This document shows positions 25,844-33,720 of a stretch of 64,000 nt of DNA, piece after piece. The DNA is from Curtobacterium sp. BH-2-1-1 (GTDB lineage: Bacteria; Actinomycetota; Actinomycetes; Actinomycetales; Microbacteriaceae). The notes under the pieces were generated by a model. It saw only the letters and a program-made list of their open reading frames with translations, searched no databases and was not told the DNA's origin. The stretch lies in assembly GCF_001806325.1 (NCBI RefSeq), contig NZ_CP017580.1, forward strand, positions 2,542,001 through 2,606,000, given 5' to 3'. The position numbers were made by a program, and so were the translations under genes. Within the stretch, counting starts at the first letter, position 1. The number at the start of each line of letters is the position of its first letter.

Positions 25844-26944
25844 GTGTTCGTCGCCTGGCGCGACCTCCGGTTCGCTCGCGGCCGCTTCGTGCTCATCGGC
25901 TCCGTCGTCGCGCTCATCACCCTGCTCGTGGGGTTCCTCGCGGGCCTCACCGGCGGACTCGCCGCCCAGAACGTCTCGGCCGTGCTCGACCTGCCGGGTG
26001 ACCGACTGGTCCTGCAGCAACCGTCCGACGGGCAGCCGTCCTTCGGCGAGTCGACCATCGGCCAGGAGGCGCGGGTCGGCTGGCAGACGGCGGCCGGCGT
26101 CGACGAGGTGGTCCCGGTCGGGATCGTCCAGGGGCGGGCGACGTCGGGTCACGACGACGGGTCGGCGGTCGGGGTCGCCCTGTTCGGGCTGGCCGCCGAC
26201 CACGGCGGCTCGGCCGACGCGCGTGGCTCGGTCGCCTCGCTCGCGCCGACGCGGGACGACGAGGTCGGCCTGTCCTCCGGCGCGGCCGCCGACCTCGGGG
26301 TCGACGTCGGCGACCACGTGACGATCACGGGCACCACCTACCGGGTCGCCTCCGTCGGCGGCGACGCCTGGTACAGCCACACGCCGGTCCTCGCGATGAC
26401 CCCGGACGCCTGGTCCGCGGCCGATCGGCGGCTCGGCGGCGACGGCGACCCCACCGTCCTCGCGGTGAGCGGGTCGCCCGACTGGGACGCCGTCGCCACC
26501 GCGACCCACACGTCGGCCTCGTCGCACCTCGGCTCGCTCACGGCCCTCGAGACGTTCCGGTCGGAGGTCGGTTCGCTCGCCCTGATGATCGCGATGCTGT
26601 TCGGCGTCTCCGCCCTCGTCGTCGGTGCCTTCTTCACGGTGTGGACCATGCAGCGCGCGGGCGATGTCGCCGTCCTGAAGGCACTCGGTGCGAGTACCCG
26701 GTCGCTCGTCCGGGACGCCCTCGGCCAGGCGCTCGTCGTGCTCGTCGTCGGCATCGGCGTCGGGACCGCCGCGGTCGTGGGACTCGGGGCGCTCGCCGGC
26801 GGCGCGCTGCCGTTCCTGCTCAGCCCGCTCACCACGCTGGTCCCGGCGATCGCGATGGCGGCCCTCGGGCTCGCCGGAGCCGCGGTCGCCCTCCGCACCG
26901 TCACCGTGGCCGACCCCCTCACCGCACTCGGGAGCAACCGATGA
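25844..26944 (+). CDS. FtsX-like ABC transporter permease
   Basis: A 366-residue MacB/FtsX-type permease: one N-terminal helix (FVLIGSVVALITLLVGFLAG), an extracytoplasmic domain (about 40-240), then three helices with LKALGASTRSLVRDALGQAL, the usual coupling region. GTG 25844 follows AAGGGA by five bases; GTG 25823 with its own GGAGGG is an alternative. It likely exports or resists a membrane-active compound with the ATPase that follows. Confidence 0.88.
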   Translation: MFVAWRDLRFARGRFVLIGSVVALITLLVGFLAGLTGGLAAQNVSAVLDLPGDRLVLQQPSDGQPSFGESTIGQEARVGWQTAAGVDEVVPVGIVQGRATSGHDDGSAVGVALFGLAADHGGSADARGSVASLAPTRDDEVGLSSGAAADLGVDVGDHVTITGTTYRVASVGGDAWYSHTPVLAMTPDAWSAADRRLGGDGDPTVLAVSGSPDWDAVATATHTSASSHLGSLTALETFRSEVGSLALMIAMLFGVSALVVGAFFTVWTMQRAGDVAVLKALGASTRSLVRDALGQALVVLVVGIGVGTAAVVGLGALAGGALPFLLSPLTTLVPAIAMAALGLAGAAVALRTVTVADPLTALGSNR

Positions 26945-27666
26945 TCACCCTCGACGACGTCACCCTCACCTTCCCCGACGGCGACCGCCGCGTCACCGCG
27001 GTCGACCACGTCTCGCTGACGGCCCGCACCGGCGAGGTCACCGGGATCACCGGCCCCTCCGGCTCCGGCAAGTCCTCGATCCTGGCCGTCGCGGCGACGC
27101 TCATCCGGCCGGACTCCGGCCGTGTGGTCATCACCGGTGCGCGGGGCGACGCGGTCGACGCCGCCGCGCTGTCGCGGGACGAGGCCACCGCGCTCCGACG
27201 GGAACGCATCGGCATCGTGTTCCAGCAGTCGAACCTGTTGCCGTCGCTGACCGCCCGCGAGCAGCTCCTCGTCATGGCGCACCTCGGCGGCCCGCGGGCC
27301 GGGCGGCGGAGTGCGGCGGTCCGCGATCGGGCCGACGACCTGATCGACGCAGTCGGGCTGTCCGGGCACGCCGACAAGCGACCGGCCCAGCTGTCCGGAG
27401 GGCAACGGCAGCGGATCGCGATCGCCCGCGCACTCGTGCACGAGCCGGAGGTCCTGCTCGTCGACGAACCCACGAGCGCACTCGACCAGGAGCGCGGCGC
27501 GGCGATCATGTCGCTCATCGGGCAGCTGACCCACGAGCGCGGCACCGCGACGATGCTCGTGACGCACGACCTCGTGCACCGGGGCGCGCTCGACTCGCTC
27601 GTGACCGTCGTCGACGGACGGGTGGTGTCCGACGCGGCGACGGGCGACGGGCGCATCGCGGCCTAG
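26941..27666 (+). CDS. ABC transporter ATPase (LolD/MacB type)
   Basis: A 241-residue ATPase partner, overlapping the permease by ATGA. Walker A is GPSGSGKSS, the Q-loop FQQSNLL, the signature LSGGQRQR, Walker B VLLVDEPTSALD and the switch His in VTHDL. The composition matches exporters coupled to FtsX-like permeases. Its stop codon overlaps the -10 of the next gene. Confidence 0.94.
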   Translation: MITLDDVTLTFPDGDRRVTAVDHVSLTARTGEVTGITGPSGSGKSSILAVAATLIRPDSGRVVITGARGDAVDAAALSRDEATALRRERIGIVFQQSNLLPSLTAREQLLVMAHLGGPRAGRRSAAVRDRADDLIDAVGLSGHADKRPAQLSGGQRQRIAIARALVHEPEVLLVDEPTSALDQERGAAIMSLIGQLTHERGTATMLVTHDLVHRGALDSLVTVVDGRVVSDAATGDGRIAA

Positions 27667-27669
27667 GAT
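27664..27669 (+). promoter_or_regulatory. -10 element of the phosphatase gene
   Basis: TAGGAT whose first three bases are the TAG stop of the ATPase gene. It lies 7 nt before the phosphatase ATG, so this gene has its own leaderless promoter rather than depending on the exporter operon. Confidence 0.6.
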
Positions 27670-27676
27670 CGGGCAC

Positions 27677-28399
27677 ATGGCGACCGTCCTCCTCGTCCGG
27701 CACGGACGCACCACCGCGAACGCGACCGGCGTCCTCGCCGGACGGACGGCAGGGGTGGCGCTCGACGCCGTCGGTCGCGAACAGGCCGCACGGACGGCCG
27801 GACGACTCGCCGCGGTCCCGCTCGCCGCGGTCGTGTCCAGCCCGCTCGAACGGTGTCGGCAGACCGCCCGCGCGCTGCTCGGACGCCAGGCCGGTGAGCC
27901 GGAGACCCGCATCGAGCGGGCGATCACGGAGTGCGACTACGGCGACTGGCAGGGCCGGAAGCTCGCGGACCTCGCGAAGGAGCCCCTCTGGCGGACGGTC
28001 CAGGTGAACCCGAGCGCCGTCGTGTTCCCCGGCGGGGAGTCCATGCAGGGGATGCAGTCGCGCGCCGTCGCCGCCGTCCGCCGGATCGACGCTGAGGTCG
28101 AGGCCGCCCACGGTCCGGGCGCCGTCTGGGTCGCGGTGAGCCACGGCGACGTGATCAAGTCCGTGCTCGCCGACGCCCTCGGCATGCACCTCGACCTGTT
28201 CCAGCGCATCGCGGTCGGACCGGCGTCGGTGTCCATCGTGCGCTACGGCGAGCACCGTCCCGAGGTCGTCGCGTCGAACACCGAGTCGGGCGACCTGACG
28301 TGGCTCGCGGCCGCACCGGCGCCGAGCGCGGACGCCGCGGTCGGGGGCGGCGCCGGCCACGGCGACCCCGCCACCGGGCCGGCTCCTGCCGGAGCCTGA
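27677..28399 (+). CDS. Histidine phosphatase family protein (MSMEG_4193 type)
   Basis: A 240-residue phosphoglycerate-mutase-fold phosphatase. The catalytic RHG is in VLLVRHGRTTANATG; ITECDYGDWQGRKL, FPGGESM and VSHGDVIKSVLAD give the other active-site residues. It is the first gene of a phosphatase/DUF3090/SCO1664 set widely conserved in actinobacteria, often near mycothiol genes. Substrate unknown. The C-terminus is a Gly/Ala/Pro-rich tail. Confidence 0.88.
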   Translation: MATVLLVRHGRTTANATGVLAGRTAGVALDAVGREQAARTAGRLAAVPLAAVVSSPLERCRQTARALLGRQAGEPETRIERAITECDYGDWQGRKLADLAKEPLWRTVQVNPSAVVFPGGESMQGMQSRAVAAVRRIDAEVEAAHGPGAVWVAVSHGDVIKSVLADALGMHLDLFQRIAVGPASVSIVRYGEHRPEVVASNTESGDLTWLAAAPAPSADAAVGGGAGHGDPATGPAPAGA

Positions 28400-28420
28400 A
28401 CGACTGTCGCCCGGCGCTCC

Positions 28421-28426
28421 TACAAT
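28421..28426 (+). promoter_or_regulatory. -10 element of the DUF3090 gene
   Basis: TACAAT, close to the consensus, 7 nt before the ATG at 28434, implying a leaderless transcript. Confidence 0.65.
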
Positions 28427-28433
28427 GCGGGGT

Positions 28434-28961
28434 ATGCCCACCATCGTGCACGGCTTCGACTGGCCGGACCGTCTCGTCGTCGGGACCGTCGGCCGTCCGG
28501 GCGAGCGGTCCTTCTACATCCAGGCGCGTGACGGCCGCCGTGTCACGAGCGTCGCGCTCGAGAAGGAGCAGTCGGCCGTCCTCGCGGACAAGATCGACGA
28601 GCTCCTGGACGAGGTCGCGACCGTCGAGGACAACCGGTTCAGCGTCCCGCCGTCCGCGCCCGCAGAACTCCGTGACGGTGAACCGCTCGACCAGCCGGTC
28701 GAGGCCGAGTTCCGTGCCGGCGCCCTGAGCCTCGGGTTCGACCCCGCCACCGCCCAGGTGGTGATCGAGGCGTACCCCATCGACGACGAGCTCGAGATCG
28801 TCGCCGAGACGACCGAGGACGGCGAGGAGATCGAGGCCGTGGTCGAGATCCCCGAGCCCGCCGAGCTGTTCCAGGTGAAGATCCCGGTCGGCACCGCCCG
28901 CGCGTTCGTCGAGCGCACGCGGGAGATCGTGGCCGCCGGCCGTCCGCCAGGGGCCGCATGA
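28434..28961 (+). CDS. DUF3090 family protein
   Basis: A 175-residue protein matching the DUF3090 pattern: VHGFDWPDRLVVGTVG at the start, RSFYIQARDG, VALEKEQSAVLA, and ending with FVERTREIVAAGRP. The biochemical function is not known in any organism I can name. It overlaps the next gene by 4 bp (ATGA), forming a conserved pair. Confidence 0.88.
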   Translation: MPTIVHGFDWPDRLVVGTVGRPGERSFYIQARDGRRVTSVALEKEQSAVLADKIDELLDEVATVEDNRFSVPPSAPAELRDGEPLDQPVEAEFRAGALSLGFDPATAQVVIEAYPIDDELEIVAETTEDGEEIEAVVEIPEPAELFQVKIPVGTARAFVERTREIVAAGRPPGAA

Positions 28962-29731
28962 GCGACGGGTCGCTGTCCATCCGGGCACGCATCCGGGAAG
29001 CCTCGAACGCCACCTTCCTCGCCGACCTCGACGGCGAGGCGGTCGTCTACAAGCCGATCGAGGGGGAGCGACCGCTCTGGGACTTCCCGGACGGCACCCT
29101 CGCCGATCGAGAGGTCGCGGCGTACCTCGTGTCCGAGGCGTTCGGCTGGGACGTCGTCCCCCCGACGTGGATGGGCGAGGGGCCGTTCGGCCGCGGCATG
29201 GTCCAGCGGTGGCAGGACGTCGATCCCGAGCAGGACGCGGTCGACCTCGTCCCCACCGAGGACGCCGAGGCCGAGCTGTCCGGCGACGGCGCACCTCGCT
29301 GGCGACCGGTGCTCGAGGCGATCGACGAGGCGGACCGTCCGGTGACCCTCGTGCACGAGGACACGACCGCACTGCGGCGGATGGCGGTGTTCGACGTCGT
29401 GGTGAACAACGCCGACCGCAAGGGCGGGCACGTCCTCGCGATGCCGGACGGTCACCGCTTCGGCGTCGACCACGGGCTGACCTTCCACGTCGAGCACAAG
29501 CTGCGCTCGGTGCTGTGGGGGTGGATCGGCGAACCGCTCGACGCGGACGAGCTCGAGGGCATCGACCGGGTGACCGACGCGCTGCACGGCGATCTCGGTG
29601 CCGCACTCGACGAGCACCTCACGGTGGCGGAGGTCGACACCCTGCGCGCCCGGTGCGCGGCGCTGCGGGCGGTCGGGCTGTTCCCGCCGCCACCGGGACA
29701 CGGCCCCGCCGTGCCCTGGCCGCTCTTCTAG
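28958..29731 (+). CDS. SCO1664-family protein (PI3/4-kinase-like fold)
   Basis: A 257-residue protein of the SCO1664 family. ATFLADLDGEAVVYKPIEGE holds the nucleotide-binding Lys, VVNNADRKGGHVL is the catalytic-loop equivalent and FGVDHGLTFH the DFG-like metal site, so a kinase-type fold is likely. Its activity is unproven. It overlaps the DUF3090 gene by ATGA. mshC, its frequent neighbour in other actinobacteria, is not in the window. Confidence 0.85.
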   Translation: MSDGSLSIRARIREASNATFLADLDGEAVVYKPIEGERPLWDFPDGTLADREVAAYLVSEAFGWDVVPPTWMGEGPFGRGMVQRWQDVDPEQDAVDLVPTEDAEAELSGDGAPRWRPVLEAIDEADRPVTLVHEDTTALRRMAVFDVVVNNADRKGGHVLAMPDGHRFGVDHGLTFHVEHKLRSVLWGWIGEPLDADELEGIDRVTDALHGDLGAALDEHLTVAEVDTLRARCAALRAVGLFPPPPGHGPAVPWPLF

Positions 29732-29759
29732 CGAAGCGCTCGGCCGTCGGTGCGGAGAT

Positions 29760-29800
29760 CGGGTCGGCGGGTTCCGTCGGGTGCGGAACCCACCGACCCG
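29760..29800 (+). terminator. Strong hairpin after the SCO1664 gene
   Basis: Arms CGGGTCGGCGGGTTCCG and its complement at 29784-29800 pair at 17 of 17 positions if one G-T is allowed, around a 7-nt loop. It begins 29 bp after the stop codon. There is no T-run, so it may slow or protect rather than terminate. Confidence 0.55.
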
Positions 29801-29929
29801 TACCGCGTCCCGCCTGCCGGGGCGCGGTGACCCGTGGCGGTCGGACGGAGCGCGCCGTTGCCCTCCGGGACCCCACGGGGGTCGACCGGCCGAGGACGGA
29901 TCAGGTGCCATCGGTCGGTCATCACCACC

Positions 29930-30030
29930 TCACCGACGCTGTCGGTGTACCGACAGCATCGGTTCACCGACGCGGTCGGTTCACCGACGCGGTCGGTTCA
30001 CCGACGCGGTCGGTTCACCGACGAGGTCGG
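29930..30030. repeat. Tandem array of 17-bp palindromic units
   Basis: Four head-to-tail units TTCACCGACGCGGTCGG cover 29963-30030 (the last with GAG for GCG), preceded by two degenerate units at 29930-29962. Each unit contains ACCGAC-NNN-GTCGGT, itself a palindrome. The array lies in the 386-bp gap between the SCO1664 gene and the convergent VWA gene. The rest of the gap (29801-29929, 30031-30117) shows no feature. Confidence 0.9.
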
Positions 30031-30117
30031 TCAGGTGGAGCGGTGATCGCGGCCGGGGTCTGGGGCAGCTGTGGCGTCAGCATACGACCGAGATCGCCGG
30101 AGGAACAGACCCTGCCG

Positions 30118-32130
30118 TCAGATTGTCCAGTCGTCCCGGAAGAGCGCTCCACCGCGGCGCGATCCCAGGTACGACCCGACCACCGCGACGCCGAGGTCGT
30201 CGTTCTCGGGCGCGACGACCTTGCCGTCCACCCGCTTCGCCATCGCGTCGATGAAGCGCGCCAGCCCCGGGTCGTCGCCGAGCCGGAAGAACGTCGTCTG
30301 CGCGCCCAGCCGTCCGGCGTTCTCGAGCTCCCGGACGGACAGCGCGATCGTGATCGGGTCCGGCGGGTACCCGAACCACACCTGGCCGTTCGGTTCGAGG
30401 TGGGAGGTGGGCTCGCCGTCGGTGACGATGAGCAGCACGGGCTGGGCGGTCGGGTGCTTCCGGAAGTGCCGGTTCGCGAGCAGCAGGGCGTGGTGGAGGT
30501 TGGTGCCCTTGTCCCACATCGCGTCGAGGCCGACGAGTTGCTCGATCTCCATCACCTCGGCTTCGCGGCCGAAGGCGATGAGCTGCAGGTCGTCGCCGCG
30601 GAACCGTGTGGAAACGAGGGTGTGGAGTGCCAGCGCGGTGCGCTTCATCGGCACCCACCGGTCCTCCATCGCCATCGAGAACGAGGTGTCGACGAGCAGG
30701 GCGACACAGGCCTGCGTCCGTGCCTCGGTCTCCTGCACCTCGACGTCGTCGATCTCCAGGCGGACGCCGGGGCCCATCCGTCCCGAGGCAGCCGTGCGGG
30801 TGAGCGCGTTCGTGATCGACCGGGTGACGTCCCACGGCTCGGTGTCGCCGTACTGCCACTGCCGGGTCGCACCGGAGGGTTCGCCGGACGCACCGGAGCG
30901 GCGGAGGTCTCGGGCACCCTGGCGGCCGGACATGCGCTCGGCGACGTCCCGGAGCAGGCTCTTCCCGAGCTGCCGCATCGCCTTCGGGGTGAGCCGGAGC
31001 TGCCCGTCGGCACCGCGGCGCATCGCACCGGAGTTGCGCAGGGCCTTCTCGAGCTGCTGCAGGGTCCTCGCGTCGACGACGGCGTCGTTCCCGAGCTGGC
31101 GGCCGAGGGCGTCGAGGTCGAGGTCGTCGAGGTCGGAGCCCGGTCCGGCCTGCGCGATCTGGTCGGCGAGGGCGTCGAGGTCGGCGATGTCCTGGAAGAC
31201 CCCGGTCCCGTCGCCGAGCCCGAGGCCCTGCTCGCCCTCCATCCGCTCGGAGCCGCCCCAGTCCTCGCCCGGCCGGAGCGAGCGGAGGGTGTCGTCGAGC
31301 TGGGCGAGCTGTCCCATCAGGTCGGGGGAGCCGAACGCCTGCTGGGCGAGGGCATCGAGTTCGTCGCGCTGCTCCTGGGTCATCGAGTTGCGCATGCGCT
31401 GCGCCGCGGCCGCCCGGGCAGCGAGGTCGTCGAGCAGTTCCTCGACGTTCTGCGGGTCCGACGGGAAGTACTGCCCGTGCTCGGCCATGAACGCGTCGAA
31501 CTGCTCCTGCGTGTCCGTGCCCGCACGGTGGTCCTCGAGCAGGGTGTTGAGGTCGCGCATCATCGCGGCGACGTCCTCGCGGTCCTGGTCGGTGGCACCC
31601 TCGAGCGCCTGCTTCATGCCGGCGAACCGCTGGTCGAGCACCTCACGGCCGAGCAGGTCCTTGATCTCCTCGTACTTCTGGCGCGCGGTCGGGCTCGTCC
31701 AGTCGTAGCCGCTCAGCTCCTGCACCGCGGTGGCGGGCGACGGCGACAGGCTGTCGAGCTGCATCTCGGCGAGGGCTCGGTCGCCGTCGTCGATCTCGGT
31801 GTCGCGGGCGAGTTGTCCGCGTTCCGCGAGCACGGCCTCGTCGAGCAGCTGCTTGACCTGCTGCAGGGTGCCGTCGAGGTTGTTCTTCGCCGTCAGCTCG
31901 CGCCGTCGCTCGGCCACGCGGCGGGCCAGGTCGTCGAGGCCGCGCTGGTCCTGACCGCCACGGCGCAGGTACTCCCGGATGGCGCGCTCGGGCGAGGTGC
32001 CGCCCATGACGTCCTCGCCGATGGCGTCGAGCGCCTCGGCCAGGTCGACCGGGGGAGCGAGCGGGTCCGGGCCGTCCTCGTACTTCCCGTAGCGCGCGTC
32101 CCGCGCCAGGCGTCGGTTCGCCCTAGCCAT
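30118..32130 (-). CDS. VWA-domain protein partnered with AAA ATPase
   Basis: A 670-residue cytoplasmic protein. Residues about 1-440 are charged and helical, rich in Gln, Glu, Asp and Arg with Asp/Leu-rich stretches, suggesting long helical bundles. The C-terminal von Willebrand A domain has an intact metal site: DTSFS near residue 480, GTNLHHA and VTDGEP. It overlaps the ATPase gene by 8 bp. The pair is like chelatase or MoxR/VWA machines in which the VWA subunit links the ATPase to a target. The target here is unknown. Confidence 0.85.
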   Translation of the reverse strand: MARANRRLARDARYGKYEDGPDPLAPPVDLAEALDAIGEDVMGGTSPERAIREYLRRGGQDQRGLDDLARRVAERRRELTAKNNLDGTLQQVKQLLDEAVLAERGQLARDTEIDDGDRALAEMQLDSLSPSPATAVQELSGYDWTSPTARQKYEEIKDLLGREVLDQRFAGMKQALEGATDQDREDVAAMMRDLNTLLEDHRAGTDTQEQFDAFMAEHGQYFPSDPQNVEELLDDLAARAAAAQRMRNSMTQEQRDELDALAQQAFGSPDLMGQLAQLDDTLRSLRPGEDWGGSERMEGEQGLGLGDGTGVFQDIADLDALADQIAQAGPGSDLDDLDLDALGRQLGNDAVVDARTLQQLEKALRNSGAMRRGADGQLRLTPKAMRQLGKSLLRDVAERMSGRQGARDLRRSGASGEPSGATRQWQYGDTEPWDVTRSITNALTRTAASGRMGPGVRLEIDDVEVQETEARTQACVALLVDTSFSMAMEDRWVPMKRTALALHTLVSTRFRGDDLQLIAFGREAEVMEIEQLVGLDAMWDKGTNLHHALLLANRHFRKHPTAQPVLLIVTDGEPTSHLEPNGQVWFGYPPDPITIALSVRELENAGRLGAQTTFFRLGDDPGLARFIDAMAKRVDGKVVAPENDDLGVAVVGSYLGSRRGGALFRDDWTI

Positions 32131-33508
32131 AGACGGCTTCGCCCCCGCCGGACTCCTTGCTGATCCGCCGGGCGAGGAAGAGCCCCTCGAGCGCGAGTTC
32201 GATGGCGCCGGCACGCTCGCCGTCGTCGGTCGCTCCGAGCCGTTCGCAGATCTGGTCGTACAGGTCGGACTCGCCGATCGACGGCAGGCCCTCGAGGAAG
32301 GCGCGGGCGCTGACCTGCTCACCCGTGGTCACCATCGTGCCCCCGTCGAGCGCCTCGACGAGGACCGCGAAGTCGAGCCCGCGGAAGCGCGCCCGGACGG
32401 TCTCGGCGGTCGCGGTCCGGAGCAGGTGCTCGAGCACCTCGTCGGCGCGGTCCTCCTCGCCGTTCTCGAACTCGATCTTCCCGCCGAGGACGTCGATCGC
32501 GGTCTCGAGGTCGATCGGTCGCGCGACCGCGTGCTCCTCGCCCTGCCGCGCAGCGCGGTGCACCGCGGCGGCGGAGATCGTCTCCGCGCCGGCGATCGCG
32601 AAGCGGGCGCTGACGCCGCTGCGCTGATCGACCGCACTCGATCCGCGCAGGGCACGCGTGAACCGGGCGAGGATCTCGACCAGCGCGTCCGGCACGTCGG
32701 CGGTGAGCCGCGCCTCCTGGCGGATCACGGCGATCTCGTCCTCGAGCTCGATCGGGTAGTGGGTGCGGATCTCGGCGCCGAAGCGGTCCTTCAACGGGGT
32801 GATGATCCGACCGCGGTTCGTGTAGTCCTCGGGGTTCGCGCTGGCGACCACGAGCACGTCGAGCGGCAGCCGGAGGACGTAGCCGCGGATCTGGACGTCG
32901 CGCTCCTCCATCACGTTGAGCATCGCGACCTGGATGCGCTCGGCGAGGTCGGGGAGCTCGTTGATGGCGACGATGCCGCGGTGGCCCCGGGGGACGAGGC
33001 CGAAGTGGATCGTCTCGGGGTCACCCAGGCTGCGGCCCTCGGCGACCTTCATCGGGTCGACGTCGCCGATGAGGTCCGCGACGCTCGTGTCCGGCGTCGC
33101 GAGCTTCTCGACGTAGCGGTCGTCGCGGTGCCGCCAGCTGATGGGCAGGGCGTCGCCGAGGTCCGCGGCCCGGCGGATGCTCGCGGTCGTGATCGGTTCG
33201 TAGGGGTGCTCGCCGAGTTCGGAGCCGGTGATGACGGGCGTCCACTCGTCGAGCAGGCCCTGCAGGGTGCGGAGGAGTCGGGTCTTGCCCTGTCCGCGCT
33301 CGCCGAGCAGGACGACGTCGTGCCCGGCGATCAGGGCGCGTTCGAGCTGCGGGACGACGGTGGTGGCGAAGCCGTGGAGGCCGGGCCAGGGGTCGCGGCC
33401 CTCGCGGAGGGCGCTGAGCAGGTTGTCGCGGATCTCGGCGCGGACCGTCTTCTGGAGGTGGCCAGAGGTGCGGAGCTCGCCGACCGTTCGGATGTCGGGT
33501 CGGGTCAC
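32123..33508 (-). CDS. AAA+ ATPase, magnesium-chelatase ChlI/MoxR-like
   Basis: A 461-residue ATPase. Walker A is GERGQGKT (near residue 70), Walker B VAINELPDL, and VASANPEDYTNRGRIITPLKDRFG holds sensor 1 and the arginine-finger region. The C-terminal helical lid runs from about residue 320. GTG 33508 follows GAAGAG. It is first in a two-gene operon with the VWA protein. It differs from the shorter MoxR at 45.5 kb and is closer to ChlI-type ATPases. The remodelled substrate is unknown. Confidence 0.87.
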   Translation of the reverse strand: MTRPDIRTVGELRTSGHLQKTVRAEIRDNLLSALREGRDPWPGLHGFATTVVPQLERALIAGHDVVLLGERGQGKTRLLRTLQGLLDEWTPVITGSELGEHPYEPITTASIRRAADLGDALPISWRHRDDRYVEKLATPDTSVADLIGDVDPMKVAEGRSLGDPETIHFGLVPRGHRGIVAINELPDLAERIQVAMLNVMEERDVQIRGYVLRLPLDVLVVASANPEDYTNRGRIITPLKDRFGAEIRTHYPIELEDEIAVIRQEARLTADVPDALVEILARFTRALRGSSAVDQRSGVSARFAIAGAETISAAAVHRAARQGEEHAVARPIDLETAIDVLGGKIEFENGEEDRADEVLEHLLRTATAETVRARFRGLDFAVLVEALDGGTMVTTGEQVSARAFLEGLPSIGESDLYDQICERLGATDDGERAGAIELALEGLFLARRISKESGGGEAVYG

Positions 33509-33530
33509 CTCTTCGACGTTACGCCGTTCG

Positions 33531-33572
33531 GGCCTGGAGGCGCGGTGCGGGCTGGCACCGCGCCTCCAGGCC
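33531..33572. repeat. Family-1 dispersed palindrome, copy 5
   Basis: Perfect 18-bp arms at 33531-33548 and 33555-33572 with a 6-nt loop. It starts 22 bp upstream of the ATPase start codon, inside the divergent gap, so it lies in a promoter region and not at a gene end. Confidence 0.92.
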
Positions 33573-33611
33573 ACCTGCTTGTGAGTTTTCATAGCAATTG
33601 CAATGATTGGT

Positions 33612-33665
33612 GTTCCGGCATCGGAGCCGGATTCGATTAGGGGGATCCGGCTCCGAGCCCGGAAC
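33612..33665. repeat. Inverted repeat upstream of MFS gene
   Basis: Arms 33612-33632 and 33645-33665 pair at 19 of 21 positions around a 12-nt loop. It sits 40 bp after the family-1 copy 5 and 55 bp before the transporter start, so the divergent gap carries two different palindromes. Confidence 0.85.
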
Positions 33666-33720
33666 CCGTTCGTTTCCGGATCTGAACCATCTTCTCGATC
33701 TGGGCGTACGTTCCCTCCTC

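Noticed and set aside
26064..26080. Family-1-like core inside the ABC permease gene (also near 53056 in efeU and 40273 before the GH18 gene)
   Set aside because: Only one arm is present with no pairing partner, so these are chance matches or decayed halves.
29930..30030. CRISPR array
   Set aside because: Units are 17 bp, directly abutting and without unique spacers, and there are no cas genes.
29167..32163. A 998-codon plus-strand open frame
   Set aside because: It is antisense to the VWA gene and out of frame with the SCO1664 gene. Composition is shadow-like.
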